Source: Plantibacter sp. VKM Ac-2880
Lineage (GTDB): Bacteria; Actinomycetota; Actinomycetes; Actinomycetales; Microbacteriaceae
Length of the DNA: 64,000 bases
Assembly: GCF_015351235.1 (NCBI RefSeq)
Contig: NZ_JADKSJ010000001.1
Location: 248,001 to 312,000 of the forward strand
Direction: 5' to 3'
The notes under the pieces: model-generated
Seen by the model: the letters and a program-made list of their open reading frames with translations, nothing else
What the model was told of the DNA's origin: nothing
Database searches by the model: none
Translations under genes and position numbers: made by a program
Shown: positions 56,574 through 64,000 of the stretch, in pieces
Position numbering within the stretch: position 1 is the stretch's first letter
Layout: each line of letters starts with the position of its first letter

Positions 56574-57788
56574 TCAGGAGACCGGTGCCTGCCGGGCGAG
56601 GCGGCGAGCCTCCTCCGGGCCGGGGAACCGCTCCCGCTCGCGGACGGCGACTTCGAGCACCCAGTCGAGCCGCTGCGACGCCAGGCTGATGCCGCCGAGC
56701 GCCACCGCCTCGGAGCCCAGCGCTGAGACGACCACCTCCGGCGGGAGCGGGCAGATCGTACCGAGTGTCTCGATGAAGCGCGGGAGGAAGACGTCGGCAC
56801 CGGGCGCGCTGCCACCACCGATCACGAGCAGCTCCGGATCGACCGCCAGGGTGAGGGCCGCCGCGCCCGTGGCGAGGTCGTCGGCGAACTCCGCGACGGC
56901 GATGCCCGCGATCCGATCGCCGGCACGCGCCGCGTCGAAGATCTCCTCGCGGGACGGCCGCGGCGTGCCGAGGACCGAGCCGCCGTATTCCTCGTCGAGC
57001 CGCGACCAGCGGAGTTCGGGCATCTCGCCGACGATGCCCGCGGCACCGTGCACGCCGCGGTGCACCCTGCCGTCGATGATCGACGAGCCGCTCGTCCGCA
57101 CCCCGCAGAGCAGGTAGACGACGTCACGTCGGCCCCGTGCCGCACCGAGGGCGAGCTCCGCGTTGGCGCCGAGGGCGACGTCGCCCTCCACCAGCACGGC
57201 ACCGTCGAACTCACGCCCGAACCAGTCTTGGAGGTCGAGTCCGACCCAGCCGGGGAGGCCCGTTCCGCCGAAGTACAGCACCTCGCCGTTCCGCCCGATC
57301 GCGCCCGGCGAGCCGATGGTCGTGACCCAGACCGAACGGCGGTCGAGGTCGAGGTCGGCGAGGGCCGCATCGCCGGTCGCGAGCGCCGTCGCGAGGCGTT
57401 CCGCGGCCTCGGTGTCCTCGTCGAGGTGCGCGGTGCGCTGCCCGAGCACGGCACCCGAGAGTTCGGCGACGACGACCTGGATGTGGTTCGCGCCGATGTC
57501 GATCGACAGGAGGTGCCCGAGTCCGGCGCGGATCCGGTAGGCCGCGGCCGGCCTGCCGATCCTCGAGGTCGCGGTCGCCTCAGCGGGTTCCAACCACCCG
57601 AGCCCGACGAGGTCGGTGACGATCGCGTCGACGGCCGTCCGGGAGAGACCCGAGTCGTTCGCCAGGGTCCGCAGGGTCGAGGGGGCCTGGAGGACCGCAC
57701 GCAGGATCCCGAGGGAGTTCATGCGGCGGAGCAGGGAGCGGCTGCCCATCGACCCGCCGGTCGAATCGATCATCGCCTCGGGAGCCAT
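56574..57788 (-). CDS. ROK-family transcriptional regulator
   Basis: A 404-aa ROK repressor. The N-terminal winged HTH is LGILRAVLQAPSTLRTLAND, then GLSRTAVDAIVTDLVGLGWL. The sugar-kinase-like domain starts LLSIDIGANHIQVVVAELSG and includes GEMPELRWSRL. The usual zinc-binding Cys cluster (CxCGxxGC) is not evident, so zinc binding may be lost. It is divergent from the GH36-type gene with an inverted repeat in between, and is the likely regulator of that gene. ATG 57788 has no strong ribosome site. Confidence 0.88.
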   Translation of the reverse strand: MAPEAMIDSTGGSMGSRSLLRRMNSLGILRAVLQAPSTLRTLANDSGLSRTAVDAIVTDLVGLGWLEPAEATATSRIGRPAAAYRIRAGLGHLLSIDIGANHIQVVVAELSGAVLGQRTAHLDEDTEAAERLATALATGDAALADLDLDRRSVWVTTIGSPGAIGRNGEVLYFGGTGLPGWVGLDLQDWFGREFDGAVLVEGDVALGANAELALGAARGRRDVVYLLCGVRTSGSSIIDGRVHRGVHGAAGIVGEMPELRWSRLDEEYGGSVLGTPRPSREEIFDAARAGDRIAGIAVAEFADDLATGAAALTLAVDPELLVIGGGSAPGADVFLPRFIETLGTICPLPPEVVVSALGSEAVALGGISLASQRLDWVLEVAVRERERFPGPEEARRLARQAPVS

Positions 57789-57820
57789 GGCCGTCCTCTC
57801 TCTCGATGTCCAGGGACCTC

Positions 57821-57856
57821 TTGCGACTTATCACGCCACGTTGCAGTATTAACTGC
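57821..57856 (+). promoter_or_regulatory. Promoter and operator of the GH36-type gene
   Basis: TTGCGA (57821-57826) and CAGTAT (57844-57849) are 17 nt apart. A perfect inverted repeat GCAGT-ATTA-ACTGC (57843-57856) covers the -10. It is a likely site for the divergent ROK regulator. Confidence 0.5.
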
Positions 57857-57935
57857 TCGTCGGTCCGACTCTACCCACGTCGACCGACCGGAAGCCGCCG
57901 TCGGGCGGTCGAACACCCACGAGAGGGCCTCCACC

Positions 57936-59435
57936 ATGCTGCACACCTTCACCTTCGGCGACCTCCGCGTCCCCGCGAACCTTCCCGGCGCACCCGTCGC
58001 GACGCGCACCGGCTTCATCGTGCCGGCCGGCCCCGTCGCGCTCCTCCACCCGTTCGGCGACACCGGGTTCTACCGGCACGGCTGGAACTCGTGGAGCCCG
58101 AGCGGCTGGACCACGACCGACGGCGAGACCATCGGCATCAAGAACAGCCCGAACCGACTCCTCACCGCCGACGACGCGCTCAACGAGACCCCGCACCACC
58201 ATTCCGGCAGCGGTGTCGGCGCGATCGCGGGGCCCGACGGCACCGTGCTGCTGATCGGCACCCTCGGCCTCGGCAACCCACGCGTCGGCGCGGACCGCAA
58301 CACCATCTGGGCGCGGAGCGAGACCGACGAAGCCGAGTGGTTCGTGACCTTCGGGCCTGAACGGCAGGCGTTCGCCGACTACGCCGCGGTGCTGTCCGAA
58401 CGGCTCGGTCGGCGCACGCAGCGGGCCGGTCGGGTCTGGAGCAGCTGGTACTCCTTCTACGAGGGCATCGACGAAGACCTGATCTCCCGGACGGTGACGG
58501 ACCTCGCCGGATACCCGGTCGACGTCTTCCAGCTCGACGACGGCTGGGAGCCGATCGTCGGCGACTGGACCGCCGGACCTGACTTCCCGTCCGGCATGCG
58601 GGCGACCGCCGAGCGGATCTCCGCAGCCGGCTTCCGCCCGGGGCTGTGGCTCGCACCGATGATCGCGCTGCCGGACTCCACGATCGCCCGCGAACGCCCT
58701 GACCTCCTCGTGCAGGACGACGCTGGTCGGCCCCTCGCGACCGGCTACAACTGGGAGTCGCACTACTACTCGCTCGACACCACGCAGCGCGAGGTGCAGG
58801 ACCACCTCCGTGAGGTCTTCGAACGCGTCACCGGCTGGGGCTTCAGCTACCTCAAGCTCGACTTCATGTACGCGGGTGCCGTCGCCGGCCGTCGCCATCA
58901 GGACGTGCACCGCGAGACGGCCTACCGCGACGCGATCTCGCTCATCCGTGAGACCGTCGGCGACGAGGTGTACCTGCTGGGCTGCGGGGTACCCATGATC
59001 CCGTCGGTCGGCGTGTTCGACGGCGCCCGCGTGGGCCCGGACGTCGGCCCGTTCTGGGACAACGCCGAACGGATCGGCGACCCCTCGGGCGTCGGCGCCT
59101 GGAACTCGATCGTCGACTCCGTCAACCGCGTCTGGCTGAAGGACGTCTACGAGGTCGACCCCGACGCCGTCTACTTCCGCAGCGCCCGGAACCTCCTCGA
59201 CCCCACCGAGCGCGGGATCCTCCAGGACGTCGCCGCCATCCTGGAGTTCAAGTCCACCTCCGACCCGGTGAGTTGGTTGCAGGAGGACGAACGCGAGGAG
59301 CTGCGGCGGTACCTGTCGGAGACGCCCGTCGTCGAGCAGACGGGCCGGTTCACGTTCCGCCTCGACGGCCGGGACGTGGATCTGACGGCGATCGTGGCCG
59401 GTGAGCCCGTCTCCGACACCTCGTTCATCGGCTGA
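57936..59435 (+). CDS. Alpha-galactosidase-like glycoside hydrolase (GH36 type)
   Basis: A 499-aa clan-D glycosidase. WSSWYSFYEGIDED, VFQLDDGWEPIVGDW and PGLWLAPMIALP lead to the nucleophile D309 in YLKLDFMYAGA. D369 in GPDVGPFWDN is the probable acid/base. Members release alpha-galactose or alpha-N-acetylgalactosamine from oligosaccharides. There is no signal peptide, so it acts inside the cell. GAGAGG lies nine bases before ATG 57936; the open frame upstream is antisense to the ROK gene. The length is shorter than classical 720-aa GH36. Confidence 0.85.
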   Translation: MLHTFTFGDLRVPANLPGAPVATRTGFIVPAGPVALLHPFGDTGFYRHGWNSWSPSGWTTTDGETIGIKNSPNRLLTADDALNETPHHHSGSGVGAIAGPDGTVLLIGTLGLGNPRVGADRNTIWARSETDEAEWFVTFGPERQAFADYAAVLSERLGRRTQRAGRVWSSWYSFYEGIDEDLISRTVTDLAGYPVDVFQLDDGWEPIVGDWTAGPDFPSGMRATAERISAAGFRPGLWLAPMIALPDSTIARERPDLLVQDDAGRPLATGYNWESHYYSLDTTQREVQDHLREVFERVTGWGFSYLKLDFMYAGAVAGRRHQDVHRETAYRDAISLIRETVGDEVYLLGCGVPMIPSVGVFDGARVGPDVGPFWDNAERIGDPSGVGAWNSIVDSVNRVWLKDVYEVDPDAVYFRSARNLLDPTERGILQDVAAILEFKSTSDPVSWLQEDEREELRRYLSETPVVEQTGRFTFRLDGRDVDLTAIVAGEPVSDTSFIG

Positions 59436-59513
59436 CACGCACCGTTCGTCGGTCGCCACGCGTTATCCACAAAACGAAGCGTGCTCGCCCGATGGAGGAG
59501 CTGCGCCGGAGTC

Positions 59514-59523
59514 GTGAGATTCT
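59514..59523 (+). promoter_or_regulatory. GTGAGATTCT box before second AraC gene
   Basis: This is the same ten bases as at 7279-7288, again seven bases before the AraC ATG (59531). Confidence 0.5.
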
Positions 59524-59530
59524 GGGCAGG

Positions 59531-60502
59531 ATGAGCGCGAAACCAGGGTCCGCGCAGCGGTTCGAGGCCGCCGGGACCGATGTGGATCAGGCTCGGGAGC
59601 TGTACGGTGCCGCCTACAACATCGGGCGGATGACGGTCGAACCGACCGCCGGCGAGTTCCGGTACCGCTTCACCTCCGTCGGCGACGACGATCTTGCGCT
59701 GCGCGCGTCGCAGGTGGACGGGCGCATCACGGGCGCTTCCCTCACGCAGGGCGAGTACGTGGTGTCCTGGCTGACCCGGGGCGACGGCGTCACCGATCTG
59801 CTCGGCTCGCCGATGGAGCTCCACCACGGGCTGCCGGCGATGTTCGCGAACGACCGCCCGTCACAGTTCGACCTCATCGACTACCGCCTCAACATGATGC
59901 ACTTCGGCGGAACGTACCTCGAGGGCGTCGCCGATGAGCTCGAGGGCTCCGTCGGCCCGATCACCTTCGACACGACCTTCCGGCCACAGGGCGAGGCGCT
60001 GCAGCGATGGACGGAGACGGTGACGAACACCGGTCGGGTGATCTACGACGACGGCAGTTCGGACGTGCTCCGTGCTGAGGCGAACCGAACGGCAGCGGTC
60101 GCGTTACTCGAGACCTTCCCGCATCTGGCCGTGCAGCCACGGCGGGACCGCGTCGCGGCGTCCGGTCGGAAGACGGCGGCTGCGGTCGAGTTCATGATCG
60201 CCAACGCCCACCGCCCCATCCGGACCGAGCAGATCGCCGCTGCAGCCGGGCTCAGCCCGCGCAGCCTGCAGACGGCGTTCCGTCGGGAGTACGACCTCAC
60301 CGCCACCGACTACCTCCGCTCGATCCGCCTCGACCGGGTCCGGCAGGAGCTGCGGGACGCCGAGCCGGGCCTGGCGACCGTCGCCGAGCTCGCCCGGCGG
60401 TGGGGGTTCTCCCATCTCGGGCGGTTCGCAGCGTTCTACGCCAGCCGCTTCGGCGAGTACCCGAGCGTCACGCTGGCGTCGAGCGTCCGCCCTGTTCCCT
60501 GA
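59531..60502 (+). CDS. AraC-family transcriptional regulator (paralogue of 7296)
   Basis: A 323-aa regulator with two C-terminal HTH motifs (IRTEQIAAAAGLSPRSLQTA and VAELARRWGFSHLGRFAAFY) and NRFGEYPS-like SRFGEYPSVTL. The N-terminal sensor shares TQGEYVVSWLT and MFANDRPS with the paralogue at 7296. ATG 59531 is preferred over an ATG at 59492 because the conserved GTGAGATTCT box lies seven bases upstream, as in the paralogue. It lies between the GH36 gene and a repeat cluster. Targets are unknown. Confidence 0.87.
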   Translation: MSAKPGSAQRFEAAGTDVDQARELYGAAYNIGRMTVEPTAGEFRYRFTSVGDDDLALRASQVDGRITGASLTQGEYVVSWLTRGDGVTDLLGSPMELHHGLPAMFANDRPSQFDLIDYRLNMMHFGGTYLEGVADELEGSVGPITFDTTFRPQGEALQRWTETVTNTGRVIYDDGSSDVLRAEANRTAAVALLETFPHLAVQPRRDRVAASGRKTAAAVEFMIANAHRPIRTEQIAAAAGLSPRSLQTAFRREYDLTATDYLRSIRLDRVRQELRDAEPGLATVAELARRWGFSHLGRFAAFYASRFGEYPSVTLASSVRPVP

Positions 60503-60503
60503 G

Positions 60504-60557
60504 CCCCGTCCCCCCGGTCCCTGAGCCCCACCCCGGTCCCTGAGCTTGTCGAAGGGC
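60504..60557. repeat. GGTCCCTGAGC-family repeats, one full and two partial
   Basis: Truncated units (TCCCTGAGCC) begin at about 60505 and 60516, and a complete 23-nt unit lies at 60535-60557. All have one orientation. They lie between the AraC gene and the alpha/beta hydrolase. Confidence 0.75.
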
Positions 60558-60655
60558 GCCGACCTGGTGCGCAAGGGGTCATGGGTGGGCCGGGCCGACC
60601 GATACCGTGTCCGCATGGCGACAGAGCGACACAGCGATTCCCGAAGCGGTCAGGG

Positions 60656-61411
60656 GTGACGCGCCGCGACGAGCAGTTCGTGCTCGACGGCCGCTCCTAC
60701 CGGGTCATCTCGACGACCGCGGAGCGCGACACCGGTGCCGTCCGTTTCGTCCTCGTCCACGGGGTCGGCACCTCGCACCGGTACTTCGCCAGGCTGCACG
60801 ACGAGCTCGCGGCCGACGGCGACACCGTCTCCGTCGACCTCCCCGGGTTCGGCGGCGTGGCGAAACCCGACCATGCGCTCGAGGTCGCCGAGACGGCCTC
60901 GGGGCTCGCGCAGGTGCTCGACGCGCTCGGCGCCGGGCCCGCGGTCCTCGTCGGCCACTCCATGGGGACCCAGTGGGTCGTCGAGCTGGCCGCGCAGCGA
61001 CCGGACCTCGTCCAGGCCCTGGTGCTCATCGGGCCGGTGACCGATCGTCGTCGTCGCTCGATGCCCCTGCAGGCCCTGGCGCTGGCACACGACACGGTCG
61101 GCGAGACGCCCGGCGTCAACCAGCGGGTGTTCGCCGACTACCTCCGCGCCGGACCGTCCTGGTACCTGCGGCACGTCCGGCGGATGATCGACTACCCGAT
61201 CGAGGACCGCCTCGCCGAGGTCGCCGCTCCCGTGCTCGTCATCCGAGGCGGGAACGATCCGATCGCGCGTGCCGACTGGAGCCGTCTGCTCCGTGATCGC
61301 GCGGCGCGGGGTTCGATGGCCGTGGTGCCCGGTCACCGCCACGTCGTGCAGCACACGGCGCCGCGGGCGGTCGCATCGGCGATCCGCGCCTTCGTCGACG
61401 GGGCCGACTGA
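60656..61411 (+). CDS. Alpha/beta hydrolase
   Basis: A 251-aa alpha/beta hydrolase: FVLVHGVGTSHRYFA (oxyanion), nucleophile Ser in VLVGHSMGTQWVVELA (GHSMG), Asp in VIRGGNDPIARADW and His in VPGHRHVVQHTAP. It is a probable esterase or lipase-like enzyme of unknown substrate. The start is not firm: GTG 60656 gives a domain-sized protein, while the frame is open to 60581. It ends 38 nt before the convergent GrpB gene. Confidence 0.82.
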   Translation: MTRRDEQFVLDGRSYRVISTTAERDTGAVRFVLVHGVGTSHRYFARLHDELAADGDTVSVDLPGFGGVAKPDHALEVAETASGLAQVLDALGAGPAVLVGHSMGTQWVVELAAQRPDLVQALVLIGPVTDRRRRSMPLQALALAHDTVGETPGVNQRVFADYLRAGPSWYLRHVRRMIDYPIEDRLAEVAAPVLVIRGGNDPIARADWSRLLRDRAARGSMAVVPGHRHVVQHTAPRAVASAIRAFVDGAD

Positions 61412-61449
61412 GACGCCCACCCCTCGGGCCGGCCGGCGGACCTCGGGCG

Positions 61450-61977
61450 CTACTTGTCCCAGGCGGTCGTCGGCGGGAGGCCTCGCGCCGCGCGCTCCTC
61501 GTTCAGCAGCTCCTCGATGAGGGGGAGCTTCGCCGCGGTGTAGGCGCGGCCGTCGTCGTGCGCCGCGGCCAGGCCGAGTTTGAGGTCCTGATAGCGGCGC
61601 ACGGCGGACGCGTCGTGCAGCAGCTTGTCGCGGAACAGCCGCTGGTTGCAGTGCTCCCAGTCGGCGGCGGTGAACACGTGGAGGAGGTGCGTGCGCCTGC
61701 TGCCGTCCGACCGGGCGTAGACGGCGTGCGTGGTGGGGCCGGCGGGTTTCGGGTCGTAGCCGAGCTTCACCAGCAGCGGACCGAGGGTGCGGGGATCGGT
61801 GCCGTCCGACGCCCGCGCGGCGAGGTCGATGATCGGTTTGGCGACGAGTCCCGGAACGGCGGTGCTGCCGATGTGCTCGATCGCGTCGACCTCGGTGTGC
61901 AGGGCCGCCGTGAGCCGCGCCGCCTCGAGCTGGAACGCCTCGGCCCACGCCGTCCGGTGTCCGCTCAGCTCGATCAT
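61450..61977 (-). CDS. GrpB-family (UPF0157) nucleotidyltransferase-fold protein
   Basis: A 175-aa protein with the family hallmark EHIGSTAVPGLVAKPIIDLA, followed by GGYDPKP-like LGYDPKPAGPTTHAVYARSD and THLLHVFTAADWEHCNQRLF. GrpB proteins share a nucleotidyltransferase fold and are sometimes fused to dephospho-CoA kinase; the activity is unproven. ATG 61977 overlaps the LacI-gene stop (ATGA), so it is co-translated with that regulator, an unusual partner. Confidence 0.85.
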   Translation of the reverse strand: MIELSGHRTAWAEAFQLEAARLTAALHTEVDAIEHIGSTAVPGLVAKPIIDLAARASDGTDPRTLGPLLVKLGYDPKPAGPTTHAVYARSDGSRRTHLLHVFTAADWEHCNQRLFRDKLLHDASAVRRYQDLKLGLAAAHDDGRAYTAAKLPLIEELLNEERAARGLPPTTAWDK

Positions 61978-63056
61978 CGCGGCGGGGCGGTCGACTCGCG
62001 CATGATGAGCGTGGTCGCGAGGTCGGTGATGACCGGGACGTCGGTGCCCCCGAGGTGCGCGAAGAGGGTCTGCACGGCGTAGGAGCCGGAGGCGATGTGC
62101 GGGCTGCGGATCGAGGTGAGCGCCGGGGTCGTGAAGTCCGAACCGAAGATGTCGTCGAAGCCGATGAGGCTCAGCTGGGCGGGCATCTCGACGCCGCGCG
62201 AGCGCAGCTCCAGCATGATGCCGATGGCCAGGAGGTCGTTGTACGCCAGGACCGCCGTGGCACCCGTCTCGAGCACGGACGTGGCCGCCGCCCTGCCCGC
62301 GGCCATGTCGGGCTGCGTCGACGGCACCCGCACCGTCTCGATCCCGCGCTCGGCGCACAGCTCCCGGGTCCGGCTCCACCGATGCCGGGACATCCAGGAC
62401 CGGCCGGGGCCGGAGACGAACGCGAGACGGCGGTGCCCGAGCCCGACGAGATGGTCGATCGCCGCGGTGAGGCCGGGGTCGATGTCGGCGACGATGCTGT
62501 CGACGTCGTCGACCTGGCGGTTGATCACGACGACGGGTTTCACCTGGCCGAGCGCACGGACGTCGTCGGGCAGGAGTCTCGAGGTCGCGAGGATGAGCCC
62601 GTCGACCGACGGCATGAGCCGTCTGGCGGTCAGCAGTTCCATCTCCGCCGACTCCTTGAACTCCGCGAGCACGAGCGTGTAGTTGCGCTCCGCCGCCTCC
62701 CGCTCAGCGCCGCGGACGACGTCGAAGAACATCGGGTTGGTGATGTCGGCGACGATGAGGCCGAGGGTGCCGGTGCGTCCGGTGGGGAGCGCGCGGGCGG
62801 CCGGGTTGGCGACGTAGTTGAGCTGCCTCGCGGCGTCGTGGATCTTCTGCGCCGTCTTCTCGTTGATCCGGCCAGGGCGGCTCAGTGCTCGTGACACCGT
62901 CGACGGGTTGACGCCCGCGAGCTGCGCGATGTCGTAGATGGTCGCGGCTCGCTTCGTCTTCGCGGGCGCGGCGGCGGCTTCGGGCACCTCGACGTCGGGC
63001 GCTTCGGTGTCGGGTACCGGCAGGACGACTTCGGCTGACGCGTCAGAGGTGCTCAT
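61974..63056 (-). CDS. LacI-family transcriptional regulator
   Basis: A 360-aa repressor. The HTH at 38-60 (ATIYDIAQLAGVNPSTVSRA) and hinge (LNYVANPAARAL) lead to the periplasmic-binding-like sensor (LGLIVADITNPMFFDVVRGA, GRRLAFVSGPG-like, SLIGFDDIFGSDFTTPALTS). An acidic Ala/Pro/Val-rich extension of about 36 residues precedes the HTH, longer than usual. It may bind the CAACCGGTTG palindrome at 54543. It is followed by a GrpB gene and preceded by a sugar isomerase, both on the same strand. Confidence 0.9.
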   Translation of the reverse strand: MSTSDASAEVVLPVPDTEAPDVEVPEAAAAPAKTKRAATIYDIAQLAGVNPSTVSRALSRPGRINEKTAQKIHDAARQLNYVANPAARALPTGRTGTLGLIVADITNPMFFDVVRGAEREAAERNYTLVLAEFKESAEMELLTARRLMPSVDGLILATSRLLPDDVRALGQVKPVVVINRQVDDVDSIVADIDPGLTAAIDHLVGLGHRRLAFVSGPGRSWMSRHRWSRTRELCAERGIETVRVPSTQPDMAAGRAAATSVLETGATAVLAYNDLLAIGIMLELRSRGVEMPAQLSLIGFDDIFGSDFTTPALTSIRSPHIASGSYAVQTLFAHLGGTDVPVITDLATTLIMRESTAPPR

Positions 63057-63141
63057 GGGGCTCGCTCCTCTCCAGCGCCGCCGTCGGCGACCTGAGCCAT
63101 CGTACTGCCGTGTTCGTGGCTCGCGGGGTCACCCCGGGCCC

Positions 63142-64000
63142 TCAGCGGCGCCCGTCCTCGAGCGCGTGGCTCGCCCATTCGTAGGACAGTCGGTGCGACT
63201 CGAAGACGCTCTCGACGCTCGGGAAGTCGACCTCGATCATGTAGTCGCCGTCGTAGTCTTCCGGCATCGCCGCGACGATGGCGTCGAAGTCCAGCACGCC
63301 GAGCCCGGGCTCCGCCCACAGGCGCTTCGTCTGGGAGGTCTCGTGGTACGACAGCGTGCCGTCACCGGCGCCGTCGAGGTGGTCGGCGTAGACGTCCTTG
63401 ATGTGGATGCCCCCGACCCGGTCGCGGTAGTCGGTGATCATGGCGACGGGGTCGGCACCCGCCCAGCGCAGGTGACCGGTGTCGGGACCGAAGCCGATGA
63501 GGTCCGGCCCCAGGGTGTCGAGCAGGCTGCGGATCTCGTGCTCGGTCTCGAACACCCCGCCGACGTGGGAGTGGTGCAGCGGACGGATCCCCTCGGCGAG
63601 GAGGACCTCGCAGGTGCGGCCGGCGTAGTCGATGGCGCGGTCGAGGCGCTCCTGGGAGAAGTCCGCTCCCACGGCCGGGGTGGCCATGCGGGCCGGGACC
63701 GACATGGAGGAGATCATCGTCCGGTCGAGTCCGAGTGATGCCTGTGCGGCACCGAACGCCTTGGCGGCCTCCAGGACCTCGGCCAGGTCGACGGTCTCGT
63801 CGAACGAGTTGCTGAACAGGCTGAGCGACGGCGCCAGTCCGTAGCCGTCGATCCAGGACCGGTACTCGTCGGCGGTCATGTCCTCGGGGATGTCGGCCTT
63901 CACCGCGGTGAAGCCGATGCGCTGGAAGTCGGCGAAGGCCTCCTCGAACACCTCGCGTGTCTTGCCGCGTGCGCTCCAGTAGGGGATGGGGTTCGCCGCC
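63142..64000 (-). CDS. Sugar phosphate isomerase/epimerase (5' end outside window)
   Basis: The frame is open to the window edge, so the N-terminus is missing; the visible part (286 codons) begins with ANPIPYWSARGKTREVFEEA. TIM-barrel blocks FGPDTGHLRWAGADPVAMIT, VGGIHIKDVYADH and YMIEVDFPS carry metal ligands typical of IolE/xylose-isomerase-like proteins. NPIPYW at the start is reminiscent of inosose-dehydratase-type IolE. It probably acts in sugar or inositol breakdown together with the adjacent LacI regulator. The stop is 85 nt upstream of the LacI start. Confidence 0.85.
   Translation of the reverse strand, partial: AANPIPYWSARGKTREVFEEAFADFQRIGFTAVKADIPEDMTADEYRSWIDGYGLAPSLSLFSNSFDETVDLAEVLEAAKAFGAAQASLGLDRTMISSMSVPARMATPAVGADFSQERLDRAIDYAGRTCEVLLAEGIRPLHHSHVGGVFETEHEIRSLLDTLGPDLIGFGPDTGHLRWAGADPVAMITDYRDRVGGIHIKDVYADHLDGAGDGTLSYHETSQTKRLWAEPGLGVLDFDAIVAAMPEDYDGDYMIEVDFPSVESVFESHRLSYEWASHALEDGRR

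Overview
The window is high-GC actinobacterial chromosome. Gene content and style point to the family Microbacteriaceae (Actinomycetota): a 110-aa small-protein family typical of that family (6427), a fused MoaC-MoaB protein, a PutA-type proline dehydrogenase fused to its aldehyde dehydrogenase, and a dispersed intergenic repeat with the core GGTCCCTGAGCTTGTCGAAG. The genus cannot be fixed from the sequence alone. I see no rRNA, tRNA, CRISPR array, transposase or prophage. Coding density is high and most genes look ordinary.

Layout. 1-8.5 kb: the tail of an ankyrin-repeat gene, a Nudix hydrolase, a GNAT remnant, MerR and CGNR regulators, an alpha/beta hydrolase, a uracil-DNA glycosylase-like gene, a dGTPase, and a cluster of small lineage-specific proteins around an AraC regulator. 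8.6-15 kb: an ABC-F ATPase, a phosphotransferase, a DMT transporter, and a nitrilase-peptidase pair. 15-18 kb: a NudK-like hydrolase, a GH30 glycosidase and a RibD-C reductase. 18-23 kb: a 3-oxoacid CoA-transferase/thiolase operon with a divergent IclR regulator, then an aldo/keto reductase. 23-27.4 kb: a LysR regulator divergent from putA. 27.6-33.3 kb: an aldo/keto reductase, a Nudix hydrolase, membrane proteins, an acyltransferase and a beta-helix protein. 33.4-37.2 kb: a heterodimeric ABC exporter.

From 37.5 to 53.7 kb the region is dominated by molybdenum-cofactor functions: a membrane molybdo-oxidoreductase, moaA-moaD, the moeB-moeA-moaCB-moaE operon (with a Cys-rich small gene overlapping its end), and a sulfite-oxidase-like/ferredoxin-reductase/DUF6510 module. 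Between the two Moco blocks sit a BLUF blue-light sensor, a membrane protein, a class-II UvrA-like ATPase, a DUF1778-GNAT (TacAT-type) toxin-antitoxin pair with a clear operator, and a RibD-C reductase. 54.6-64 kb is carbohydrate-oriented: two sugar-phosphate isomerase/epimerases, a Gfo/Idh/MocA dehydrogenase, ROK and LacI regulators, and a GH36-type alpha-galactosidase. A second AraC regulator, paralogous to the one at 7.3 kb, also lies here.

Regulation readable from the sequence. Many genes start 6-8 nt after a TAGnnT- or GATnnT-like -10 hexamer with no Shine-Dalgarno sequence, which suggests leaderless transcription. Inverted repeats that look like operators lie in several divergent intergenic gaps: CGNR/hydrolase, LysR/putA, AKR/Nudix, TacAT, TetR/hydrolase, the LacI-type site at 54.5 kb, and ROK/GH36.
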